Shown: positions 19,305 through 29,186, counted from the first letter of the stretch. The stretch is DNA of 64,000 bases from Bacillus sp. SJS (GCF_000732485.2 NZ_JAQV02000002.1:62001-126000); one strand, 5' to 3'. Notes: generated by a model from the sequence alone, not told the origin. Made by a program: numbers and translations.

Positions 19305-20408
19305 ATGAACTCTGCCGAAGCATCCATCAAAAAGCTGAATTGTTCCATCACTCCCCGTCATTTGACTGAACTTAGACGAGATTTGTGGAACGATGAACCT
19401 CTCCCTACTACACTTGTCTTTCAGGATCAAATAAAGGTTCATGCCGAAATAGCATACAGGGGAGCACATACAAGGAAAGCGAAGAAAAAATCATATTTTA
19501 TTAATCATGCAGGAAGGAAAAAGGTGAAGGGAGAACGTGAATTCCATTTAAATGCTGAATATTACGATCCTTCTTTTATGAGAAATGCATTGTCATTTAA
19601 GTTCCTGGATTTAATCGGACTGATTGTCCCTCACTGGGAATATGTAAAATTTTATATAAATGGAAAATACGAAGGAATTTATTTGAAACTTGAGTCTGTA
19701 AATGAAGATTTCGCAGAAAAACACAGGCTTAATCCGTGCTCCATCATCTATGCAATTGATGGAGACGCTAACTTTTCTCTGCACAGTGACCTTGATAAGT
19801 CGCTGAAAAAAAACTTGCTTCAGGGATATGAACTTAAATCAGGCAATAAATCAGCGCTAATGAGGCTAACTGAATTTATTGTATTTGTAAATACGGCCAC
19901 ACATCAGGAATTTGAAAAAAGAATTACTGAATATATAAATGTCCGTCAGTACTTGTCTTGGCTGGCAGGTGTCGTTTGCCTGCAAAACTTTGACGGTTTT
20001 GTCCACAATTACGCACTATTGCTGGATGAACAGACCAATCAATTTATTATTATCCCCTGGGATTATGATGCAACCTTTGGAAGAGACGTGAATGGGACCG
20101 ATATGGGAGCTGAATACGTCAGAATTGAGGGATACAATACACTGTCTGCAAGACTCCTGGCCATCGAATCTTTTAAAAATATTTATGCAGGGCTTATGAA
20201 CAGTTTATTGGATCAAACATTTACTACCAAAACAATTACTCCAATGATGGATGATCTGTTTGCCCAATTGGAACCAGAAGTTCAAGGAGATCCTTATGTC
20301 GGGAAATATGTACAGGAATTTAGACAGGAGCCACGCTTTATTAAAGATTTTATTCAGGCTAGAAACGATTTTTTATCCAGGGAATTGTCCAGCAGAGGAT
20401 GGAAGTAG
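19305..20408 (+). CDS. cotH: Spore coat protein kinase CotH
   Basis: Atypical protein kinase that controls outer coat assembly and phosphorylates serines of CotG and CotB. The 367 residues have AYRGAHTRKAKKKSY, the LNAEYYDPSFMRN motif, ELKSGNK, and the catalytic region NFDGFVHNYA (D230) and IIPWDYDATFGRD (D253, D255), equal to the D228 and D251 region of B. subtilis CotH. ATG 19305 lies 8 bases after AAGGTG; upstream in-frame starts at 19299 and 19260 have no good site. Divergent from the cotG-like gene. Confidence 0.94.
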   Translation: MNSAEASIKKLNCSITPRHLTELRRDLWNDEPLPTTLVFQDQIKVHAEIAYRGAHTRKAKKKSYFINHAGRKKVKGEREFHLNAEYYDPSFMRNALSFKFLDLIGLIVPHWEYVKFYINGKYEGIYLKLESVNEDFAEKHRLNPCSIIYAIDGDANFSLHSDLDKSLKKNLLQGYELKSGNKSALMRLTEFIVFVNTATHQEFEKRITEYINVRQYLSWLAGVVCLQNFDGFVHNYALLLDEQTNQFIIIPWDYDATFGRDVNGTDMGAEYVRIEGYNTLSARLLAIESFKNIYAGLMNSLLDQTFTTKTITPMMDDLFAQLEPEVQGDPYVGKYVQEFRQEPRFIKDFIQARNDFLSRELSSRGWK

Positions 20409-20529
20409 GCAACAGAACCAATTGCTGCTGTTTTGCTAAATTTGGGTTCTAATCTTGGTTCAACTTATGCCATGGGTGAGTATAAATGCATTATAAATAA
20501 CTACTATGGACATTTTCCGAGGAGGAAGA

Positions 20530-21534
20530 ATGATGAAACAAAAGCAAAACTCAAGATACTGGAAATCCTATGTTGGCGAAACAGTGAAAATTAACCGCGG
20601 CGGCCCTGAAGCCAAAAAAGGGACGCTCCTTGATTTAGGTACAGATTTCCTCGTTTTAGCCGTAGAAAAACCTGGTCCTAAAAGTCCGGTTGTTTACTAC
20701 CAGCTTCACCACGTTAAAAGTGTGACCGCAGAATCCAATTCAGAACAAGAAGCGGATGAAAGAGCAGTTGCAGCTGAAGAAGCAGAAAGAGAATTAGCAG
20801 CCGAAGAGGCGGAAAGAAGATTAGCTGCTGCTGAAGCTGAAGCAAGATTGGAAGAAGCAGAAGCACAGAAAGAAGACGTGAAAGCACAGGAAATTCCTGA
20901 TTATTACTATTCTCGCAATTTCCGCAGCCTGCTTCGCATGCATGAAGGCGAAGAAGTTCAAATCAATCAGGGCGGACCAGATTCTGTAAAAGGGACAATT
21001 TTGGACGTAAAAAGTGACTTTGTCATTGTAAAATCCAAAAAAGATGTTCTTTATATAAGCATGTATCATATTAAAAGCCTTGCAGGCATTGTCAGCAAAG
21101 AACAAGAAAACGAGCAGGAAAATGAAGGAAAAGAGGATTGCGGCTGTGAGGATGAATACTTTCTTGCACATAGCTACGACAGATTGTTTCAAGCACTCAG
21201 AGGATCTGAAATAGCCATTCATAGCGGCGGTCCTGAAAAAGCAGAAGGAACCTTGTATGAGCAGGGCCGCGGCAGATATGTCTTGGAAGGAAAAAAAGAA
21301 TCCATCGTTATTGAACCAGGACACGTTCGCAGCATTAAAGCCAAAATGTCCAATGAAGAAGAAAGCAATGCAGAAGAAAATCAAAATGGGAACGAAGAAA
21401 ATGAAAACAAATCCCAGGACTCAAATAAAAACAACCAGGAAGCGAACGGGAAAAGTGAACCGGTCCGCGAACACAGCTACGACAGAGTGTATACTCAAGT
21501 AACGAAAACAGTGGATTTCCATTGGAAAAGATAA
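20530..21534 (+). CDS. cotB: Spore coat protein CotB
   Basis: Outer coat protein. The 334 residues hold three copies of the CotB module built on V.IN.GGP...KGTL (about 10-67, 128-178, 205-252) and end in TKTVDFHWKR, the CotB C terminus. It differs from B. subtilis CotB as I recall it: an Ala/Glu-rich coiled coil (AAEEAER repeats, 70-120) separates modules 1 and 2, and the C-terminal region is Asn/Glu-rich (254-300) in place of the Ser-rich phosphorylated tail. ATG 20530 follows GAGGAGG; it is downstream of cotH on the same strand. Confidence 0.9.
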   Translation: MMKQKQNSRYWKSYVGETVKINRGGPEAKKGTLLDLGTDFLVLAVEKPGPKSPVVYYQLHHVKSVTAESNSEQEADERAVAAEEAERELAAEEAERRLAAAEAEARLEEAEAQKEDVKAQEIPDYYYSRNFRSLLRMHEGEEVQINQGGPDSVKGTILDVKSDFVIVKSKKDVLYISMYHIKSLAGIVSKEQENEQENEGKEDCGCEDEYFLAHSYDRLFQALRGSEIAIHSGGPEKAEGTLYEQGRGRYVLEGKKESIVIEPGHVRSIKAKMSNEEESNAEENQNGNEENENKSQDSNKNNQEANGKSEPVREHSYDRVYTQVTKTVDFHWKR

Positions 21535-21567
21535 GCAGCACTCAATAACTGCAAGGAGGAGCGACCG

Positions 21568-22227
21568 TTGACTTACACACAGCTGATCGGAAAACCGGTT
21601 GAAGCAGAAATTACCGGCAAAGTGAAATTTTTAGGACACTTAGTAGACGCAGGACTGGATATCATCGTTTTATTCAACGGCACTCAGCACCTTTATATCC
21701 CCCTTCTGCACGTTCACAGCATCCAGCAGACATCTGAAATGGAGAGTTTTGAAGGTGAAATTCCAGAAAAACCGGTAAAGTCTGATGAACAGATTTCTTA
21801 CCGCAAAACGCTGAATCAGGCGAAGGGAATATTTGCAGAAATTTACGTGACCGGCAATAAATCTCTGCATGGATATATTACGAATGTGTTGAATGACTAT
21901 CTGGTTTTTTATTCACCTGTCTTCAAAAATGTACTGATTTCCCTTCATCATTTGAAGTGGCTGATTCCATATCCCGCTAATACTACTCCCTATACATTAA
22001 ACAGCCAGGAGCTGCCTGTTACGATTGCAGGATTAAGTGTAAATCGGAATTTAGAAGAGCAGCTAAAGAAATATACCGGCCAGATGCTCGTTTTTGATTT
22101 AGCAGAAAATCCTGAAAAAATAGGACTTCTCAAAAACATCGAACAAAACATGATGGAACTGATAAAAGCAGACGGACAGCCCATTTATCTGAAAATCAGC
22201 CACGTTAAGGCAGCTCATTTGCCATAA
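21568..22227 (+). CDS. CotB-related spore coat-associated protein (YwrJ-like)
   Basis: A 219-residue protein with two or three modules like those of CotB: LIGKPVEAEITGKVKFLGHLVDAGLDIIVLF...IPLLHVHSI, then IYVTGNKSLHGYITNVLNDYLVFYSP...ISLHHLKWLI, and a weaker third. The start is TTG after AAGGAGG, 33 bp behind cotB, so one operon. Position between cotB and the ArsB-type gene recalls ywrJ of B. subtilis, but I cannot confirm orthology. Coat role is inferred from context. Confidence 0.7.
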   Translation: MTYTQLIGKPVEAEITGKVKFLGHLVDAGLDIIVLFNGTQHLYIPLLHVHSIQQTSEMESFEGEIPEKPVKSDEQISYRKTLNQAKGIFAEIYVTGNKSLHGYITNVLNDYLVFYSPVFKNVLISLHHLKWLIPYPANTTPYTLNSQELPVTIAGLSVNRNLEEQLKKYTGQMLVFDLAENPEKIGLLKNIEQNMMELIKADGQPIYLKISHVKAAHLP

Positions 22228-22234
22228 AAAACAC

Positions 22235-22260
22235 AAACCAATGAGAAAATCTCATTGGTT
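22235..22260. terminator. Bidirectional terminator between coat operon and transporter
   Basis: Perfect 11-bp stem AAACCAATGAG/CTCATTGGTTT; T-rich on both sides (TTTAC on the plus strand, TTTGTGTTTTTT on the minus strand). Serves the two convergent units. Confidence 0.85.
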
Positions 22261-23610
22261 TTACATATTTATGTTGAGATATATCCAGCCAAGCAGGAAG
22301 AAAACGGTTACCACTACAGTTAATGGAATAGCAAGCAGTGTTACTTTCATATAGCTCTTCCACTTAATTTTGATCCCGTTTTCTTTTAAAATATACAGCC
22401 AAAGCAATGTGGCAAGCGTTCCGATCGGCGTTACGAGAGATCCAATGTCACTGCCGATAATAATCGCCATATACGAAGCTTTAAGAATTATTGGATTGAG
22501 ATGCAGGTCTGATAGCGCCATCATCATTAGCATCAATGCCGGATGATTGTTTATCAGGTTTGACAGAGCTGCTGTAACAAGTGCAATTGTAATTGAAGAT
22601 TCGGCAAGAGGCATACTTTTAATCATATCGGCCATATACTTTGTCAATTCAGCTGTTATTCCCACATTGTTTAAACCATAAATCAGAATATACATAGCAA
22701 ACGCAAATAGAAACACGTGCCATGGAGCCTTCGTTAGCGTTCGTCTCATCGATATCTGATACGTTTTTCGAGTGAACAGATATAGAAGCAGCACTCCTGC
22801 GATGGAAAGAAAGGATAAAGATAAACCGAGCATAGAGCTGCTTATTAAAATAATTCTCATCCCAAGAATAAAGGAGCAGATCATCAGAACGTGCTTAGGA
22901 TTGATTTTTGCTGAATTAAGGGGTTTGAGGGGATGATGAAATCGGCTTGAATCCGGAGAGAATGGTTTTGAGACAAATGTTTTAGGAATACTCTTTCGCA
23001 GCAATCCGTACAAAAGAAAAGTTAAAAATACAACCCCAAGCGTAGCAGGCAGGAACATCATCCATACGTGTTCATGCAGGGACATGCCGATAATTTTGAG
23101 TGCCACTAAGTTTACGATATTACTGACTCCTATTGGTGCACTGGAAGCAGTAGCTACAAGGGCACTTGTTAAGAGAATCGGAAATTTTTCATGCTTCTTA
23201 AAAGAGGTGGCATTAAGCAATTTAATAAGCAGCGGGGTTAGAATTAAGATGCATCCATCATTATTAAAGAGCAGTGTCATTAAATAGCTAAGTCCAGCTG
23301 TCAGCCAGAAAAGTCTTGGTCCTGAATTCCTGGATAATCGAATCAGATACTCTGCCACAAGCTGGAAAAATCCAATTCTATCAAGAATCAGAGCGAGAAT
23401 GAAATTAGAAATAATGGTAATCGAGGCATCTTCAATTTTAAAGTATATTTCCGCTATATCTGCCAAGGATACAATCCCTAAAAGCATAACGGTTATTGCT
23501 CCTGCACATGCATAAACAGCTTCATTCAATTTCATCGGCCTTGTTATAACGAGTATCATGGTAAAAAAGAAAACAATGGTTGCAGCGGCAAAGCCGGGTG
23601 TAACGATCAT
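22261..23610 (-). CDS. ArsB/ion-transporter family membrane protein (YwrK-like)
   Basis: A 449-residue membrane protein with about 11 hydrophobic segments. NNDGCILILTPLLI and PIGVSNIVNLVALKIIG match the two conserved loops of the ArsB arsenite/antimonite transporter branch, and NLINNHPALMLMMMAL plus GSDIGSLVTPIGTLATLLW match the second half. No arsR or arsC is nearby, so the true substrate is uncertain. ATG 23610 follows AGGAGG; 51 further in-frame codons upstream are non-conserved. In B. subtilis an ArsB-like gene, ywrK, lies by the coat genes. Confidence 0.78.
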   Translation of the reverse strand: MIVTPGFAAATIVFFFTMILVITRPMKLNEAVYACAGAITVMLLGIVSLADIAEIYFKIEDASITIISNFILALILDRIGFFQLVAEYLIRLSRNSGPRLFWLTAGLSYLMTLLFNNDGCILILTPLLIKLLNATSFKKHEKFPILLTSALVATASSAPIGVSNIVNLVALKIIGMSLHEHVWMMFLPATLGVVFLTFLLYGLLRKSIPKTFVSKPFSPDSSRFHHPLKPLNSAKINPKHVLMICSFILGMRIILISSSMLGLSLSFLSIAGVLLLYLFTRKTYQISMRRTLTKAPWHVFLFAFAMYILIYGLNNVGITAELTKYMADMIKSMPLAESSITIALVTAALSNLINNHPALMLMMMALSDLHLNPIILKASYMAIIIGSDIGSLVTPIGTLATLLWLYILKENGIKIKWKSYMKVTLLAIPLTVVVTVFFLLGWIYLNINM

Positions 23611-23852
23611 TATTTTCCTCCTCTCTCTATTTATTAAACGCTTGTCTTTTCCCATCATCCGTACTCTATTTATATGAGGCCACTTTCTTTTTGTCTGATA
23701 TGAATACCTAACGCAGCAGAAATCCGCTTGAACCCGCGTGAGGCAGCTGGCCCGACTTGGCAATTGCCTGCAAAGTCCCCCTCCTATTCGGATAGATCTC
23801 CTTAAATCAAGGCTTTTTATTTACTGGCTAAGTGTCTTATATGTAAATAAAC

Positions 23853-23883
23853 ACAAAAAAACCCGTCTCCTAATTGGACGGGT
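23853..23883 (-). terminator. Terminator after spoIVA
   Basis: Stem ACCCGTCC/GGAGACGGGT on the minus strand followed by TTTTTTTG, just past the spoIVA stop. The 240 bp between it and the transporter start show no gene. Confidence 0.85.
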
Positions 23884-23892
23884 CAGGTGCTT

Positions 23893-25371
23893 TTATAGAA
23901 TGATTGCGATCAGTCCGCCTGATCCCTCGTTAATAATTCTCTCCAGCGTTTCCTTCAGCTTGTATCTTGCATTCTCCGGCATTAGAGAAAGCTTCGCCTG
24001 TATTCCTTCTCGAACGATGGAACTGAGTGAGCGTCCAAAAATATCTGAATTCCAAATGGAAAGCGGATCATCTTCAAAGTCCTGCATTAAGTATCGGACC
24101 AGCTCTTCACTTTGCTTCTCTGTTCCGATAATCGGTGAGAATTCTGATTCAACATCCACTTTAATCATGTGAATAGATGGAGCGACCGCTTTCAGCCTCA
24201 CCCCAAACCTCGAACCCTGGCGGATTATCTCCGGTTCATCAAGACTCATATCTGACAATGCAGGAGCAGCTACACCATATCCGGTTTGCTTCACCATACG
24301 CAGCGCATCTGAAACCTGGTCGTACTCTGCCTTTGCGTAAGCGAAATCCTGCATAAGCTGGAGAAGATGATCCTTCCCTCTGATCTCCACTCCCACAACT
24401 TCACGAAGGATATCATCGTAAAGATAATCCGGTGCATATAAATCGATTTCCGCAATCCCCTGCCCCATTTCAATTCCGGCAAGACTTGCCCGTTCAATAA
24501 ATTCATATTCACTGAAGAAACTCACGACTCTGTCTACATCTCTTAATCGCTTAATATCCTTTACTGTGTCCTTAACCGCTTCCTGGTAGCTTTCGCGGAG
24601 CCAGTGGTTTTCCCTAAGCACCATGACCCAGCTCGGAAGATTGACGTTTACTTCAAGCACAGGAAACTCATAAAGGGCCTCTCGCAGGACATTCATGACA
24701 TCGCTGTCTCTCATGCTTTCTACACTCATCGCAAGCACAGGGATATCATACTTTTCATTAAGCTGCGCCTTTAGTCTCTCTGTTTCAGGATGGTAAGGCT
24801 GAACTGTATTGATAACCATAATGAACGGTTTACCCACTTCTTTCAGCTCATCAATGACGCGTTCTTCTGCTTCGATATAATCCGTTCTTGGAATTTCTCC
24901 AATTGATCCGTCCGTTGTCACGACCACACCGATCGTTGAATGTTCCTGAATCACTTTGCGTGTCCCGATTTCAGCAGCTTCGTGGAAAGGAATAGGCTCT
25001 TCATACCAAGGAGTCGTAATCATCCTTGGTCCGTTTTCATCTTCATACCCTTTTGCACCGGGGACTGTGTACCCGACACAGTCTACAAGCCTGATGTTCA
25101 CTTCCAGGCCATCCTCCACATGGACGCTGACAGCCTGATTCGGTACAAATTTTGGTTCTGTCGTCATAATGGTTCTTCCGGCTGCACTTTGAGGCAATTC
25201 ATCCTGGGCACGCGCTTTGTCCGCCTCGCTGCCGATGTTTGGAAGCACCACTAATTCCATAAACTTTTTAATAAATGTAGATTTTCCTGTTCTAACTGCT
25301 CCGACAACGCCAAGATAAATATCACCGCCGGTGCGTTCAGCAATATCTTTAAAAATATCTACCTTTTCCAA
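23893..25371 (-). CDS. spoIVA: Stage IV sporulation protein A, coat basement ATPase
   Basis: Self-assembling ATPase that forms the basement layer of the spore coat around the forespore. The 492-residue protein is extremely conserved: Walker A GAVRTGKST (K30), RLVDCVGYTVPGAKGYEDENGPRMITTPW, and the C-terminal GGLIAIIL that binds SpoVM-marked membrane. Start is TTG after GGAGGGG, as I recall for B. subtilis. The mother-cell sigma-E promoter expected upstream was not located with confidence. Confidence 0.97.
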   Translation of the reverse strand: MEKVDIFKDIAERTGGDIYLGVVGAVRTGKSTFIKKFMELVVLPNIGSEADKARAQDELPQSAAGRTIMTTEPKFVPNQAVSVHVEDGLEVNIRLVDCVGYTVPGAKGYEDENGPRMITTPWYEEPIPFHEAAEIGTRKVIQEHSTIGVVVTTDGSIGEIPRTDYIEAEERVIDELKEVGKPFIMVINTVQPYHPETERLKAQLNEKYDIPVLAMSVESMRDSDVMNVLREALYEFPVLEVNVNLPSWVMVLRENHWLRESYQEAVKDTVKDIKRLRDVDRVVSFFSEYEFIERASLAGIEMGQGIAEIDLYAPDYLYDDILREVVGVEIRGKDHLLQLMQDFAYAKAEYDQVSDALRMVKQTGYGVAAPALSDMSLDEPEIIRQGSRFGVRLKAVAPSIHMIKVDVESEFSPIIGTEKQSEELVRYLMQDFEDDPLSIWNSDIFGRSLSSIVREGIQAKLSLMPENARYKLKETLERIINEGSGGLIAIIL

Positions 25372-25500
25372 GCGATCCCCTCCCGGTTTAGCTATATTGG
25401 GATACCCCGATTTTTTTCACATTGTTAAGGACACTTTATATTTATGATGTTGTCCTAATTGTTTATGCCTGATTGAGAAAAATTTTCTATCCTGTTCCTC

Positions 25501-25548
25501 AAAATAAAAAACCCTTCTATCGGAGTCTATGGGTCTCCAGAAGGGTTC
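25501..25548 (-). terminator. Terminator after yphF
   Basis: Stem AACCCTTCT/AGAAGGGTT with an inner GGAGACCC pairing, followed by TTTTTTATTTT on the minus strand. Confidence 0.85.
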
Positions 25549-25553
25549 ATTCC

Positions 25554-26270
25554 TTAATTCTTCATAAAAACAGGTTCATTTTTTTCATTTACCGTGTAAG
25601 GTTTTGAAAACGCAGGTACAAACACCGAATCCTGGACTAGGAGCCCTCTTATGTCCTCATCAGGTTTAGGGTGATTCCCGGTTTCTTTCAATTTTTTCTG
25701 CAGGTCAATCCGATAGTCCACAAAAATTTCTCCATCGCTTCCTATCAGAAGAGGCAGCTGATTTCCTGTAAATGGACTCGTAACTGCCGGGGCAGTTTTA
25801 AGTCCAAGCTTTGTGTAGTCAAGGGTGAACACGCCGGACTCAAGGACTTCCTTGTAAGGAGGGTACTGCTTGGACTGGGTATAGGCACTCAGCCTGATGC
25901 GCAGATCTCTAATCTCTTCGGCCATCCGAAGATCGATGAGCTTAACAGTAGGGGTTTTTTCCGCATCTATAAGTACGTATTGATAGATCCCCCCATTTTC
26001 ATAGGATGTTCCAGGAGGCTCCGGCAAAAAACTTGGTACCAATTTTGAAAAATCAACTGGATATTTTTCATAGATTGGCGTTTTCATATCCTTGTTTTTA
26101 ATGGGCAATAGCCCCCCTGTGTCGTCCCTGTAATCCTTGACGGCTTTTTGGACGCTTTCCAGCTGATCTTCATATGGAATTTGATTTTGTGTAAGCTCTG
26201 CCTGAGGGTACAAACATCCGCTAAGAAGCACCAGCATGCCAATCCATCCGAGTGCTGCCCATTTCTTCAT
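25554..26270 (-). CDS. yphF: YphF-like lipoprotein
   Basis: A 238-residue secreted lipoprotein: basic start, hydrophobic stretch, lipobox LLSGC (lipidated cysteine about residue 19). The mature part has no known catalytic motif; it includes TPIYEKYPVDFSKLVPSFLPEPPGTSYENGG. ATG 26270 follows GAGGTGAAGG; a GTG three codons before overlaps it. Position between yphE and spoIVA matches B. subtilis yphF, of unknown function. Confidence 0.85.
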   Translation of the reverse strand: MKKWAALGWIGMLVLLSGCLYPQAELTQNQIPYEDQLESVQKAVKDYRDDTGGLLPIKNKDMKTPIYEKYPVDFSKLVPSFLPEPPGTSYENGGIYQYVLIDAEKTPTVKLIDLRMAEEIRDLRIRLSAYTQSKQYPPYKEVLESGVFTLDYTKLGLKTAPAVTSPFTGNQLPLLIGSDGEIFVDYRIDLQKKLKETGNHPKPDEDIRGLLVQDSVFVPAFSKPYTVNEKNEPVFMKN

Positions 26271-26288
26271 TTCCTTCACCTCACAGTC

Positions 26289-26492
26289 CTATTTGGATAC
26301 TGGACCGCTGAATACGACAAAAATCATAAGCAGACCGGCCGCAATCATAAAAAAGTAAGCAGCTGCTGAAATTAGCATCTTCACTATTCCACTCTTTATC
26401 TTGTATCTGCTTATGTAGATAGAGAAAACAGCAACAAACATAAAAGCGATTGATGATAAAGCAATCCACATTTTTAAAAGACCAGGCGTCAT
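26289..26492 (-). CDS. yphE: YphE-like small membrane protein
   Basis: A 67-residue protein with two hydrophobic segments (about 8-28 and 38-62), of the DUF2768 type as I recall. GGGAGGG lies before the ATG. Likely co-transcribed with yphF, 18 bp downstream. Function unknown; conserved next to spoIVA in Bacillus. Confidence 0.85.
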   Translation of the reverse strand: MTPGLLKMWIALSSIAFMFVAVFSIYISRYKIKSGIVKMLISAAAYFFMIAAGLLMIFVVFSGPVSK

Positions 26493-26548
26493 TCTTTTCC
26501 CTCCCAGCAGCGTTGTGAGCGGTTACAATTCCACTTGTCCAAATTATA

Positions 26549-26591
26549 AAAAAATAGAAACTGAAGTAAAGAGGGGGCTTCCTTACTTCAG
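26549..26591 (-). terminator. Terminator between gpsA and yphE
   Basis: Stem CTGAAGTAA/TTACTTCAG (9 bp) followed by TTTCTATTTTTTT on the minus strand. It lies 210 bp beyond the gpsA stop. The intervening 26592-26801 shows no ORF with a ribosome site; it is probably a long 3' UTR. Confidence 0.8.
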
Positions 26592-26801
26592 CTTAGGGGA
26601 AACAGACTAATGAACCCAGTCAAGAGAAACAACTCTTCAAATGCTTCGATTTATGATATGCGATTCAATGATTGTCTGCATCCTCAAATGCCCATATTTA
26701 TGAGTTATTCATGCAAGGGTGATCGGGCTTATCGGAGAGGAATAGGTTGAGCCTTGAATCTCCAGATATAATATGCAGGTCCCCCGCAATAAGTAGCATG
26801 G

Positions 26802-27839
26802 CTATTGCAAACGATTTTCCATAATGTTAACAAGGTCTTCCATTTCGTGTGTTCTTCCTCTGCCCATTAATGAATCCACGGCTTCTTTTGGTGAATGCCC
26901 ATTAAATAGAACATTGTAAAGCGCTTCAGCAATCGGCATGTTAACCTGGTACTTTTCAGCAAGCTGATGGGCAGCTTTTGTTGTACGGACACCTTCGACC
27001 ACCATTCCCATGCTGTTCAGAACCTCGTTGAGATCATGGCCTTTACCGAGCATATTGCCCGCTCTCCAATTACGCGAGTGGACACTGGTACAAGTAACTA
27101 TTAGATCCCCGATTCCCGTTAATCCGGAAAAGGTCAGCGGGTTTCCTCCCATGACACTGCCAAGCCTAGCAATTTCAGCAAGCCCTCTTGTAATTAAAGC
27201 GGCTTTCGCGTTATCTCCATAGCCCAGGCCATCCGTAATGCCTGCTGCGAGCGCAATGACATTTTTTAACGCACCGCCTATTTCCACACCAATCATGTCC
27301 GGATTCGTATAGACTCTGAAATGCTGATTCATGAACAGCTCCTGAACGCGTTCAGCAGCCTGGACATTATTAGAGGAAGAGGTCACTGTTGTAGGGTGTC
27401 TTAAGCTAACCTCTTCTGCATGACTCGGTCCTGATAATACAACAAGATCCTTTAATATTTCAGCCGGCATTTCCTCTGAAATAATCTCTGATACCCGCTT
27501 AAGCGAATCCGGCTCAATACCTTTGCATACATGGACCATTGTGACCGGCTGTTTCATTAGCTCCCTTACATTCGCAAGAACTTCCCGGATGGCTTTTGAA
27601 GGAACGGCAACCACGATCGTCCGTGCATCAACCAATGCACTTTGAAGATTGTGGTATGCAGTAATTCCTTCCGGAAGTATGATATCAGGCAAATATTTGC
27701 TATTTTGCTTCTGCGTATTGATTTCATTTGCAAGCTCCTGCCTATGGCTCCATAGCCTCACATCATGTCCATTATCAGCAAGAACTAAAGCAAGAGCCGT
27801 TCCCCAGCTTCCTGCACCAAGTACTGCAATCTTTTCCAT
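26802..27839 (-). CDS. gpsA: Glycerol-3-phosphate dehydrogenase [NAD(P)+]
   Basis: Reduces dihydroxyacetone phosphate to sn-glycerol 3-phosphate for phospholipid synthesis. The 345 residues have the dinucleotide motif [11 protein letters not shown] at the N terminus, [22 protein letters not shown] and the C-terminal [35 protein letters not shown] with the catalytic lysine. Follows der by 36 bp on the same strand; plsC nearby uses the acyl-glycerol phosphate downstream of this product. Confidence 0.97.
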   Translation of the reverse strand: MEKIAVLGAGSWGTALALVLADNGHDVRLWSHRQELANEINTQKQNSKYLPDIILPEGITAYHNLQSALVDARTIVVAVPSKAIREVLANVRELMKQPVTMVHVCKGIEPDSLKRVSEIISEEMPAEILKDLVVLSGPSHAEEVSLRHPTTVTSSSNNVQAAERVQELFMNQHFRVYTNPDMIGVEIGGALKNVIALAAGITDGLGYGDNAKAALITRGLAEIARLGSVMGGNPLTFSGLTGIGDLIVTCTSVHSRNWRAGNMLGKGHDLNEVLNSMGMVVEGVRTTKAAHQLAEKYQVNMPIAEALYNVLFNGHSPKEAVDSLMGRGRTHEMEDLVNIMENRLQ

Positions 27840-27875
27840 CTTACATACCCCCCCTGCCCTTTATATGCCGATCAA

Positions 27876-29186
27876 TTATTTACGTGCCCTGGAGAAGATC
27901 TTAATCGGCGTTCCTTCAAATCCGAAGGCCTCACGGATCCGATTTTCTAAAAATCTCTCATAGGAGAAATGCATTAACTCAGGTTCATTAACAAAAACAG
28001 CAAAAGCAGGCGGTTTGACTGCAACTTGAGTAGCATAATAAATTTTTAGCCTTTTACCTTTATCAGAAGGAGTTGGATTCATTGCTACAGCATCCATGAC
28101 AACTTCATTCAAAATATTTGTTTGAACCCTTTGAGAGTGGTTTTCACTTACTTTTACAATTTCGGGAACTAACGTATGAATCCGCTGTTTCGTTTTAGCC
28201 GATAGAAAAATAATAGGGGCATAGCTTAAGAAAAGGAAATGCTCTCTAATATTTGTCTCGAACGTTTTCATTGTTTTGTCATCTTTCTCAACAGCATCCC
28301 ATTTATTCACAACAATGATGATGCCTTTTCCCGCTTCATGGGCATATCCGGCAATTTTCTTATCCTGCTCAATGATTCCTTCTTCCCCATTGATGACTAC
28401 AAGAACGACATCAGAGCGGTCAATTGCTTTCAGTGCTCTTAGGACGCTGTATTTCTCTGTGGATTCATAGACTTTTCCTTTTTTTCTCATTCCAGCCGTA
28501 TCGATAATTACGTATTCCTGGCCGTTATGCTTGAATGTTGTATCCACTGCGTCTCTAGTCGTGCCGGCAATATCACTGACGATTACACGCTCTTCGCCGA
28601 GCATAGCATTAACAAGCGATGATTTTCCGACATTCGGTCTGCCAATCAAGCTGAACTTAATAATTTCCTCATCATAATCCGACTGGCTGATTCCGGCAAA
28701 ATGCTTAATGACATCATCCAGCATATCTCCAAGGCCAATCCCATGAGATCCTGAAATCGGGAACGGATCGCCAAAGCCGAGTGCATAGAAATCATACATT
28801 GCTTCACGCATATCCGGATTATCGATTTTATTTACAGCCAGTACGACAGGCTTTTTCGTTCGATAGAGGATTTTAGCAACTTCTTCATCAGCTGCCGTAA
28901 CCCCTTCTCTGCCGTTTGTCATGAAGATGATGACATCTGCTTCATCAATCGCAATTTCTGCCTGGTGCCTGATTTGGGCTAAAAACGGTTCATCGCCAAT
29001 ATCGATTCCGCCTGTATCAATGATGTTAAATTCGTAATTAAGCCATTCTCCTTTATTGTATATCCGATCCCGTGTAACTCCTGGACGGTCTTCTACAATG
29101 GAAACCCGCTCTCCGACAATTCTATTAAAAATAGTTGATTTACCGACGTTTGGTCTCCCTACTATTGCAACTACTGGTTTTGGCAT
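27876..29186 (-). CDS. der: Ribosome biogenesis GTPase Der (EngA)
   Basis: Double-GTPase needed for 50S subunit maturation. Two G domains: GRPNVGKST with DTGGID and NKID in the first, and GRPNVGKSS with DTAGMRKK and NKWD in the second, then the KH-like C-terminal domain. The 436-residue length from ATG 29186 equals B. subtilis Der; the 11 codons upstream in frame were rejected because the family begins [10 protein letters not shown]. Confidence 0.96.
   Translation of the reverse strand: MPKPVVAIVGRPNVGKSTIFNRIVGERVSIVEDRPGVTRDRIYNKGEWLNYEFNIIDTGGIDIGDEPFLAQIRHQAEIAIDEADVIIFMTNGREGVTAADEEVAKILYRTKKPVVLAVNKIDNPDMREAMYDFYALGFGDPFPISGSHGIGLGDMLDDVIKHFAGISQSDYDEEIIKFSLIGRPNVGKSSLVNAMLGEERVIVSDIAGTTRDAVDTTFKHNGQEYVIIDTAGMRKKGKVYESTEKYSVLRALKAIDRSDVVLVVINGEEGIIEQDKKIAGYAHEAGKGIIIVVNKWDAVEKDDKTMKTFETNIREHFLFLSYAPIIFLSAKTKQRIHTLVPEIVKVSENHSQRVQTNILNEVVMDAVAMNPTPSDKGKRLKIYYATQVAVKPPAFAVFVNEPELMHFSYERFLENRIREAFGFEGTPIKIFSRARK

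Noticed and set aside
20821-21384. Minus-strand frame of 187 codons opposite cotB
   Set aside because: Phe-rich shadow of the Glu/Lys-rich coding strand, no ribosome site, and cotB is clearly recognisable.
25381-25480. A sigma-E promoter for spoIVA
   Set aside because: Expected from biology, but I saw only weak partial matches to the -35 and -10 elements, so no site was called.
26592-26801. A possible small gene between gpsA and its distant terminator
   Set aside because: The only short frames have no ribosome site and no recognisable sequence.
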